A DNA stretch of 64,000 nt from Bin127 sp965203505 (lineage in GTDB: Bacteria; Chloroflexota; Dehalococcoidia; Lucifugimonadales; Lucifugimonadaceae): positions 1,612,001 through 1,676,000 of the forward strand of contig OZ241880.1 of assembly GCA_965203505.1 (NCBI GenBank). The letters run 5' to 3'. This document shows, one piece after another, positions 58,321 to 64,000 of the stretch. The stretch's first letter is position 1, and each line of letters begins with the position of its first letter. The notes below the pieces were generated by a model. That model was not told the origin of the DNA and searched no databases. It was given only the letters and a program-made list of their open reading frames with translations. Position numbers and translations under genes: made by a program.

Positions 58321-58980
58321 ATGAACCCTAAGCGAATTGTGTGCCTGGCGAAATCTTGGCGCCCGGGCGGGATGTGTATTGCAGGTCTCGAAACTGTGAA
58401 TGGACAGATCGGAGGTTGGGTGCGCCCAGTTGATGTGAACAACGACGATGCGGTACGTCCGTCAGTTGTGAACTACGAGCGTCCTGACGAATTGCAATTG
58501 CTCGACGTTGTTGAGTTGGATCTGGGCGATTACGTTCCTACGGATCACCAGCAAGAGAATTGGTCGATTGTTCGAAATCGTCGAATCAGGCGAATTCGCG
58601 AATTCAAGCGGGACGCGTTGGAAGCGATTTGCGACGGCAATAAAGGCCTATGGAGAAACGGTTCGAGTTCAAGCATCGGTCACAACAACCGCGTTCGTTA
58701 CGCGTTCGCGAAACAGTACCGAGACTCTCTGCGCTTGATTCACGTTGACCGGTTGGAATTGAACGTTTATCGAGACGAACAAAGGGATGAAAACCGCCTT
58801 ACAGGAACTTTCGACCACCTTGGCGAAACCTACACGATGCAAGTCAAAGATGTCGAATTTGAAAATGAGTGTCGGGAACGTGATTTAGGTACTTACGTGG
58901 CGCAAGATCGCTATCTGACGATCAGTCTTGCTGGCGAATTCAACGACTACTGTTACAAGCTGATCGCAGGCATCATGTAG
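58321..58980 (+). CDS. Dual-OB domain protein, partner of DUF488 proteins
   Basis: 219 aa. RIVCLAKSWRPGGMCIAGLE, GGWVRPVDVNND, LLDVVELDLGD and a second half with RYAFAKQYRDSLRLIHVD, LTGTFDHLGETYTMQVKDVEFE, YLTISLAGEFNDYCYKLIAGI (in parts) match the dual OB-fold (DuOB) family found beside DUF488 genes. OB folds suggest nucleic-acid binding. Followed at 16 bases by the first DUF488 gene. Function unknown; associations point to nucleic-acid modification or conflict. Confidence 0.75.
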   Translation: MNPKRIVCLAKSWRPGGMCIAGLETVNGQIGGWVRPVDVNNDDAVRPSVVNYERPDELQLLDVVELDLGDYVPTDHQQENWSIVRNRRIRRIREFKRDALEAICDGNKGLWRNGSSSSIGHNNRVRYAFAKQYRDSLRLIHVDRLELNVYRDEQRDENRLTGTFDHLGETYTMQVKDVEFENECRERDLGTYVAQDRYLTISLAGEFNDYCYKLIAGIM

Positions 58981-58996
58981 AACAAAATTACGGATT

Positions 58997-59668
58997 ATGA
59001 ACGGCTCAACTCAAAACGTGATCTATACCATCGGTCACTCCAATCACACTGAAGAAACTTTCTTGGGTTTGCTTGCACGGTACGATATCTCGGCTGTCGT
59101 CGACGTTCGATCGGTTCCTTACAGCCGGTATACATCTCAGTTCAATCGGACAGTCCTAAACGAACGACTGAACGAGAAGGATATCGATTATCACTTTATG
59201 GGCAATTGGTTAGGAGGCCGTTCAGACGATCCTAGCGATTACGATCCTGATGGTCAAGTCCAGTACGACCTGCTTTCCAAATCGGAAGAGTTCCAAGGGG
59301 CGTTGGAAAGCGTGGTACGTGGTTCAGCTGAACATCGAATAGCACTTATGTGCAGCGAAGGTAGGCCAGAGGATTGTCATCGCAGCCTTTTGTTGGCTGA
59401 AGAGTTGCGAAATTGGGATCACGCGATTGAAGTGGTGCATATTTTGCCGGATGGATCAACTCAAACGCATGAGGAGTTACGCCAACGGGTCGCCAAACGT
59501 GAAGAGACTGCTCGTCAACCAGATTTGTTCTTGTCCGAAGAAGAGTCGATATCAGTGGCGATTGAGGAACAGATTGGTCGGATCGCATTCAAAGAAAAAA
59601 GATACGCGTTCGCCCAAGACAACGTCCTGCATGATGCCGATGGTTTCGATCCGGGGGCGGAGCATTGA
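58997..59668 (+). CDS. DUF488 rhodanese-like protein (first copy)
   Basis: 223 aa. DUF488 signature: YTIGHSNHTEETFLGLLARYDISAVVDVRSVPYSR, then FMGNWLGGRSDD and the Cys motif ALMCSEGRPEDCHRSLLLAEEL (all in parts), the CHR block of the family. A ~60-residue Glu-rich C-terminal extension follows. Related to the rhodanese/phosphatase superfamily in which Cys can act on sulfur or phosphate. Its stop shares bases with the start of the second DUF488 gene (TTGA). Confidence 0.88.
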   Translation: MNGSTQNVIYTIGHSNHTEETFLGLLARYDISAVVDVRSVPYSRYTSQFNRTVLNERLNEKDIDYHFMGNWLGGRSDDPSDYDPDGQVQYDLLSKSEEFQGALESVVRGSAEHRIALMCSEGRPEDCHRSLLLAEELRNWDHAIEVVHILPDGSTQTHEELRQRVAKREETARQPDLFLSEEESISVAIEEQIGRIAFKEKRYAFAQDNVLHDADGFDPGAEH

Positions 59669-60108
59669 GGCTCTACACTATCGGGTTCACAAAGAAGACG
59701 GCGGAGTACTTTTTTGAAACCCTCAAAAAATCAGGTGCGAAACGGGTTGTCGATGTTCGGTTAAGGCCAAACAGCCAACTAGCAGGCTTCGCGATCGGAA
59801 GAGACCAAGCCTATTTCTTGAAGAAAATTTGCGCCATCGACTATGTACATCTGCCGGAACTCGCGCCTGAACCGGAGATGTTCGACGAATATCGAAAAAG
59901 CAAGGCAGTCGATGCATGGTCCGTGTACGAGACACGCTATTTGGACCTAATGGCGCAGCGTCGCATTGAATCGACTGTTCCAAAAGATGTCATTGACGGC
60001 GCATGCCTGTTGTGCAGTGAGGACACTGCGCATCATTGCCATCGCCGCCTAGCTGCGGAATACCTTCAACGATGTTGGGGCGACATAGAGATTACCCATC
60101 TGGAGTGA
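59665..60108 (+). CDS. DUF488 rhodanese-like protein (second copy)
   Basis: 147 aa, TTG start at 59665 overlapping the stop of the first copy. LYTIGFTKKTAEYFFETLKKSGAKRVVDVRLRPNSQL, the linker NYVHLPELAPEP-like YVHLPELAPEP, and ACLLCSEDTAHHCHRRLAAEYL (in parts), again the CHR motif. Shorter than copy one and with a different C-terminus. The two copies and the dual-OB gene form one tight operon; the second DUF488 may heterodimerise with the first. Confidence 0.88.
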   Translation: MRLYTIGFTKKTAEYFFETLKKSGAKRVVDVRLRPNSQLAGFAIGRDQAYFLKKICAIDYVHLPELAPEPEMFDEYRKSKAVDAWSVYETRYLDLMAQRRIESTVPKDVIDGACLLCSEDTAHHCHRRLAAEYLQRCWGDIEITHLE

Positions 60109-60138
60109 TCGACATTACGGCGATGACGTAAAGAAAAT

Positions 60139-60180
60139 GATGATTGCCAAGGCCAACAGTGGGTAGCCTCGGCAATCATC
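60139..60180 (-). terminator. Terminator hairpin of the minus-strand dehydrogenase
   Basis: A 15-bp stem with one A-C mismatch pairs GATGATTGCC-A-AGGC with GCCT-C-GGCAATCATC around a 12-base loop. In the minus direction it is followed by CATTTTCTTTA, a T-rich run, so it terminates the 60210-61283 gene; on the plus strand it may also serve the DUF488 operon. Confidence 0.7.
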
Positions 60181-60209
60181 AATCAGCGTTGGTACATCGC
60201 TACGCCTAT

Positions 60210-61283
60210 CTACCCCTCCGGCAGCACCGCCATCGGGAGCACTTCGCGGGATGCTTCGAGCTTGGGCTCTAGCGATTGCATGCGGTCGCGGCGTTTTAGG
60301 GAGCTGGCGACTTCGGGGTTTTGTCCGGCGGATGGCCAGTTTCCTCGGAGCACGGCGGCTACTTGCTGTGAGGCGCGCTGGCGGGCGAGCCATGCTGAAC
60401 GCGTCGATTGGCCGGCTGAGTGCGGGGCGACGATGACGTTGTCCATCTTTAGGAGCGGGTTGTCGGGGTCTACCGGCTCTTGCTCGAAGACGTCGAGACC
60501 CGCGCCGCGCATCTTGCCTTCTCGGAGGGCTTGGATGAGGTCAACTTCGCGGACGACTCCGCCGCGGCACACGTTTACGAAGTACGCGGTCGGCTTCATG
60601 CAGTCGAAGTGCTCCTTGCGCATTAGGTGATGCGTCTCTTTGTTGAGCGGGATCTGCACGGAGATGTAGTCGGAGCGCTCGAATAGCTCGTGGAGCGAGA
60701 AGACCTGCTCGACGGCGTATTCCTGCGCGATCCAGGGCGGGCAGTAGGGGTCGTAAGCGATGACCTTCATGCGCCAGCCGTTGAACATCTTGCGTGCCAC
60801 TTGGCGACCGATGTTGCCGAGGCCGACGAGACCTAGGACCTGCTGGTCGATCGGTTCGATAGGTGGAACGTCGTCGCGTCCCCATTTGCCGGCTTTCGTC
60901 CGTTCGTTGTATTGAATGAGTTGCCGATTGAGGCAGAGGATCATGGTGACGGCCTGGTTGGAGACCTCTTCCATGCACATTCCGGCGCCGTTGGTGATGA
61001 TGATGCCCATCTCGTTGCAGACATCGGTGTCGATCTGGTTGAAGCCGTGTGAGTAGACGGCGAGGACCTGCGCCTTTTCGGCGGCGCGCAGGACCTGCTC
61101 GCCTTGATAGGGCGTCGAGCGCATCATCAACGCGTCGGCGTCTCGCACGAGTTCGATGGCCTCGCCTTCCGAGTCTGGGTTTGCTTTAACGAACTCGACA
61201 TCCAAGTCGGCCATTTCGGCGCGTTCGTAGTCGAGGGGGTCGTCATCGTCGACGCCCATGATTAGGACTTTGTGTTCTGCCAT
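60210..61283 (-). CDS. D-isomer-specific 2-hydroxyacid dehydrogenase (copy 1 of 3)
   Basis: 357 aa, NAD-dependent, CtBP/hydroxypyruvate-reductase-like. LGLVGLGNIGRQVARKMF (Rossmann), VNVCRGGVVREVDLIQAL (active Arg region), GLDVFEQEPVDPDNPLLKMDNVIVAPHSAG (Glu and His, in parts). A ~55-residue C-terminal tail (GNWPSAGQNPEVASSL...) exceeds the family core. The first of three adjacent paralogues on this strand; substrates may be hydroxypyruvate, glyoxylate or sugar-acid derivatives. Confidence 0.9.
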   Translation of the reverse strand: MAEHKVLIMGVDDDDPLDYERAEMADLDVEFVKANPDSEGEAIELVRDADALMMRSTPYQGEQVLRAAEKAQVLAVYSHGFNQIDTDVCNEMGIIITNGAGMCMEEVSNQAVTMILCLNRQLIQYNERTKAGKWGRDDVPPIEPIDQQVLGLVGLGNIGRQVARKMFNGWRMKVIAYDPYCPPWIAQEYAVEQVFSLHELFERSDYISVQIPLNKETHHLMRKEHFDCMKPTAYFVNVCRGGVVREVDLIQALREGKMRGAGLDVFEQEPVDPDNPLLKMDNVIVAPHSAGQSTRSAWLARQRASQQVAAVLRGNWPSAGQNPEVASSLKRRDRMQSLEPKLEASREVLPMAVLPEG

Positions 61284-61340
61284 CGGTTGTGGGTTCCTTT
61301 CGGAGTTGGTTTTCGCGGTAGATCGTCGATCAATGGTTGA

Positions 61341-62402
61341 TTATCGGTTCGCCATCATCACTTCCCACGAGATGGGGTCTCTGCGGGCTGGTGAGTGGTG
61401 TTTGACGTCGGGGTTGATTAGCGACATCGGCCAGTAGCCGTCGGCGATGCGGACGGCTTCTTCGCCTAGTTGGGTGTTGGCGCGTTCCCATGCGACCTCG
61501 CTGTATGAGGCGTAGTGGTTGGTTACCGCGACGTTGTCCATCTTCAGGAGTGGGTTGTCGGGGTCGACTGGCTCCTGCTCAAAGACATCAAGGCCGGCAC
61601 CCGCGATTTCGCCGTTTTGCAGTGCTCGGGTGAGAGCTGGTTCGTCGACGACGGGGCCGCGAGAGCAGTTGATGAAGTACGCGGTCGGCTTCATGGCTTT
61701 GAAGAAGTCGTCGCTGAACATGTGGTACGTGCCTTCGGAGAGGAAGACGTGCGGCGATACGTAGTCGGAACGTTCCGCTACTTCGTTGAGTGTCGGCACG
61801 ATCTCGACGCCGTACTCTTTGGCGTCCCAGGATGATCGGTAGGGGTCGAACGCGATTACGTTGAGTCCGAACGCCTGAGCTTTACGTGCGACGGCGCGTC
61901 CGATGTTGCCGAGTCCGACAATACCGAATGTCTCGCCTGAGATGTGACCCATAGGCGGGAGGTATTGTCGTGTCCATTCGCCGGCTTTGACGAGTTTGTC
62001 GTGGAGGACGAACTTGCGTGCGCAGACGAGGAATAGCATCATCGTCTGGTTACTGACTTCCTCGGTTCCGAACGAGGCTGTGTTGGAGAGAACGACGCCG
62101 TTGACGGACGCGGATTCGAGGTCCATGCCGTCGTAGCCGTGGCCGAACGAGACCAAACCCTTACATCGTCCGTTGTTGCCCATGTGGGCGAACATTGAAG
62201 GTTCGAAATCGTGCCCTTGGTTGATGGCGCAGTCGGCGTCTTTCAACGCTTCGATCAATTCGCCTTCGCTGTGGCCGGAGTACTGCACGAACTCAGCGCC
62301 GTAATCTCGGGCGGCCCTGGACTGCTGTTCGGTGGAACTCGCGTCGTGCGTGTCGCCGCCTCCCGGTCCCAAATACAAAATCCTCATCGTTTCGTCAGCC
62401 AT
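61341..62402 (-). CDS. D-isomer-specific 2-hydroxyacid dehydrogenase (copy 2 of 3)
   Basis: 353 aa. FGIVGLGNIGRAVARKAQ, FINCSRGPVVDEPALTRAL, AGLDVFEQEPVDPDNPLLKMDN, TNHYASYSE: in the last block the usual catalytic His context PHxAG is changed to NHYAS but the His remains. Clearly related to copy 1 (58 bases apart). Different N-terminal substrate domain, so probably a different substrate. No signal peptide; cytosolic. Confidence 0.9.
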   Translation of the reverse strand: MADETMRILYLGPGGGDTHDASSTEQQSRAARDYGAEFVQYSGHSEGELIEALKDADCAINQGHDFEPSMFAHMGNNGRCKGLVSFGHGYDGMDLESASVNGVVLSNTASFGTEEVSNQTMMLFLVCARKFVLHDKLVKAGEWTRQYLPPMGHISGETFGIVGLGNIGRAVARKAQAFGLNVIAFDPYRSSWDAKEYGVEIVPTLNEVAERSDYVSPHVFLSEGTYHMFSDDFFKAMKPTAYFINCSRGPVVDEPALTRALQNGEIAGAGLDVFEQEPVDPDNPLLKMDNVAVTNHYASYSEVAWERANTQLGEEAVRIADGYWPMSLINPDVKHHSPARRDPISWEVMMANR

Positions 62403-62443
62403 TCGTGATCTCCTCGGCTATTGTGGTGATTGGAAGTTTAATT

Positions 62444-63406
62444 TCAAATCTCGGTGACGACGCTCTCTGGAGTCTCACCTCGCCAAACTCGTTGCATGTT
62501 GGAGAAGGCGAAATCGACGCGGCGGGGGTAGGACTCCCAGCTTTTGCCGGCGACGTGCGGTGCAACTACAACGTTGTCCATCGTGAGCAATGGGTTGTCG
62601 GCCTCTACTGGCTCGATCTCGAAGACGTCGAGTCCAGCGCCCCAGATCTCTTTATTGCGTAGTGCTTCGATCAGTGCCGCTTCATCTATGACGGGACCCC
62701 GGCATGTGTTTACGAGCAACGCGCTCTCTTTCATGAGGCTGAGTTCGCGGGCGCCGATCAACTTCTCGGAAGTTGTGTTGAGGTTCGTGTGCAGCGAGAC
62801 TACGTCGGATTCCGCCAGAAGTTCGTCTAGGTCAACTCTCGTCGCGCCGTAGCTTTCGGCTTGCTCAGAACGTACGAGATCGGTGTAGAGCGTGGTCGTT
62901 TCGAATCCGCGCAGAAGTCTTGCGAGAGTCGATCCGATACGGCCTGCGCCGACAATGCCGACGGTTTTGCCGAATAGCTCGTACGAGTCGTAGCCGTCGA
63001 TTTCAGGACGCATCCAAACGTCATCGCGTGTATCGTTGTGCGCGATGGGAAGGTGTCGGTGGCACGCCAATATCAACGTCATCGCGAATTCGGCGACTGG
63101 GATGGCGTTGGCTCCGCCGTTGTTTGCTACCGGGATGCCCAGTTCACCAGCGATCTGTAGATTAACGCCATCATAGCCCGCGGAGCAAAGTTGGACGAGT
63201 TTGAGGTTTTTGCCAGCGCGGAGGATGTTCTCGGTGACGCCGTGTCCGAAAGCTAGGACGAAGTCCGCATCGCCGGCTAAACGTTCAACCTCTTCGGGAT
63301 GGGTTTCTTCAGTGCAAGGGTTCAGTTCAAATCCGTCAGGCTTCATCTCGTCCGCCATCTTCATCAATGGAAGGGCGGGGCCTGACAACACCAACACGTT
63401 TGGCAT
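62444..63406 (-). CDS. D-isomer-specific 2-hydroxyacid dehydrogenase (copy 3 of 3)
   Basis: 320 aa from the ATG at 63406; the frame extends ten codons upstream. VGIVGAGRIGSTLARLLRGF (Rossmann), LVNTCRGPVIDEAALIEAL, AGLDVFEIEPVEADNPLL and VAPHVAGKSW (His) are intact. The N-terminal domain (VLVLSGPALPLMKMADEMKPDGF) differs from the other two copies. The cluster of three suggests substrate diversification by duplication. A plus-strand peptidase gene diverges 105 bases upstream. Confidence 0.9.
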   Translation of the reverse strand: MPNVLVLSGPALPLMKMADEMKPDGFELNPCTEETHPEEVERLAGDADFVLAFGHGVTENILRAGKNLKLVQLCSAGYDGVNLQIAGELGIPVANNGGANAIPVAEFAMTLILACHRHLPIAHNDTRDDVWMRPEIDGYDSYELFGKTVGIVGAGRIGSTLARLLRGFETTTLYTDLVRSEQAESYGATRVDLDELLAESDVVSLHTNLNTTSEKLIGARELSLMKESALLVNTCRGPVIDEAALIEALRNKEIWGAGLDVFEIEPVEADNPLLTMDNVVVAPHVAGKSWESYPRRVDFAFSNMQRVWRGETPESVVTEI

Positions 63407-63511
63407 GACCGTTTTACCTCGATTTCCGCGCTGCACAGTTTCGGGTTCTGAGCGGGTTCGTTGCGTATTCTACATCGCTGATTGAAGTGGAATCGCATAA
63501 CATCTGTTTGC

Positions 63512-64000
63512 ATGCGCGCGATTGACATCCTCGAAACGTTGTGCCTTCAGCCGTCCGTCTCGTTTCATGAGCGACGCGTGGCGCGCGAGATACTACGAAT
63601 CCTCGGTGAAACTGGGATCGACGCGAGTGTGGACAGGTGGGGGAACATCAGCGCAACATTGGCGGGCAATCAAGAATTACCGCCACTGGTTTTTGTCGCG
63701 CACATGGACCACCCAGGTTTGGAGGCGATTGAGGCCATTGAGGTGAACGAGGACGAGGAGTTGATAGTCGCAGAGCCTCGTGGCGGTTTAGGTGCGAGGG
63801 CGTTCGATGCCGGAACTGGTGTGTACGTTGTGACGCGTGATGGAACAACGATCTATGGGACTATCGAATCGCACGGTCTGTTGCGGCGCGTCGGCCGGTT
63901 CGCTCGGACTGACCGAGTGATGATTCGTCCGGAGAGCGGTGAGTTTGTTCGCAAACCATCCGAGCTCTCCTATCCGGCGGCGGTGGTTCTTGATTTGCCG
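63512..64000 (+). CDS. M42/M20-type metallopeptidase, 3' end cut off by window
   Basis: The visible 163 residues begin MRAIDILETLCLQPSVSFHE, then VDRWGNISATLAG and PLVFVAHMDHPGLEAIE, with the first metal His and Asp of M42/M20-like peptidases in HMDHPG. GGLGARAFDAGTGVYV and GTIESHGLL are consistent with the M42 lid/core. ATG at 63512 without a strong ribosome-binding site. Probably an aminopeptidase or deacylase for peptide catabolism; the catalytic domain end is beyond base 64000. Confidence 0.78.
   Translation, partial: MRAIDILETLCLQPSVSFHERRVAREILRILGETGIDASVDRWGNISATLAGNQELPPLVFVAHMDHPGLEAIEAIEVNEDEELIVAEPRGGLGARAFDAGTGVYVVTRDGTTIYGTIESHGLLRRVGRFARTDRVMIRPESGEFVRKPSELSYPAAVVLDLP

Noticed and set aside
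1..64000. CRISPR arrays, rRNA genes, transposases
   Set aside because: No regularly spaced repeats, rRNA-like conserved stretches or transposase motifs were seen.

Overview
The window reads as a piece of a bacterial chromosome, most likely from a free-living Chloroflexota of the SAR202/Dehalococcoidia type. This is inference from gene content: many catabolic paralogues of the enolase (mandelate racemase), SMP-30 lactonase, acetyl-xylan-esterase-like, D-2-hydroxyacid dehydrogenase, Ldh_2 and Gfo/Idh/MocA families, LppX/LprG- and LppM-like lipoproteins, frequent TTG/GTG starts and moderate GC. There is no rRNA, CRISPR array, transposase or phage gene. Two tRNA genes are present.

Layout. 1-7.6 kb: housekeeping genes (nnr, acpS, folD), an E1alpha-E1beta-E2 2-oxoacid dehydrogenase operon, and a long tandem-domain ThyX-like protein. 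7.6-15.1 kb, minus strand: two esterase-like paralogues (one with the nucleophile Ser replaced by Asp), an MFS exporter with an LprG-like lipoprotein, an ECF sigma/anti-sigma pair and a SirB1-type protein. 15.1-19.8 kb, plus strand: a TPP riboswitch driving a thiamine-precursor ABC transporter (ThiZ-ThiX-ThiY type), followed without a gap by a frameshifted HipA-like kinase gene and a HIRAN-like protein. 19.8-29.7 kb: sugar-acid and amino-acid catabolism (two SMP-30 lactonases, HAD dehalogenase, ThiD, ornithine cyclodeaminase, Ldh_2 dehydrogenase, sulfatase-like hydrolase, Gfo/Idh, sugar isomerase), plus a cupin-globin fusion. 29.7-38.3 kb: UDG-like unknown, MFS, M24 peptidase, molybdoenzyme maturation pair, LppM-like lipoprotein, ChrA and a mandelate-racemase-like enzyme.

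38.3-39.4 kb is a repeat-rich intergenic stretch next to tRNA-Met. The strongest accessory feature follows at 39.5-43.1 kb: a minus-strand three-gene operon of a PLD-nuclease/P-loop ATPase fusion, a CD-NTase and a Cap15-type two-TM beta-barrel effector. The last two form a type I CBASS anti-phage system; the PLD-ATPase is an unfamiliar companion and my best candidate for something undescribed.

43.3-47.6 kb holds a steroid-5-alpha-reductase-like membrane protein overlapping a 3beta-HSD/SDR-type gene, then a GPP34-cytochrome P450 fusion lacking the usual I-helix Thr. 47.6-50.9 kb is the conserved ATP-grasp/alpha-E/transglutaminase operon. 51-57 kb has DegV, tRNA-Arg, a PaREP1-like protein, a phosphotriesterase-like hydrolase, a uronate-dehydrogenase-like SDR, a beta-propeller protein and another enolase-superfamily enzyme. 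57.3-60.1 kb has UppP and a dual-OB/DUF488/DUF488 triad. 60.2-63.4 kb has three tandem D-2-hydroxyacid dehydrogenases, and the window ends inside an M42-type peptidase gene.

Families of dispersed palindromic intergenic repeats recur near 20.8, 37.1, 38.4, 38.8, 45.3 and 57.1 kb. All functional calls rest on reading motifs by eye; no database search was run.
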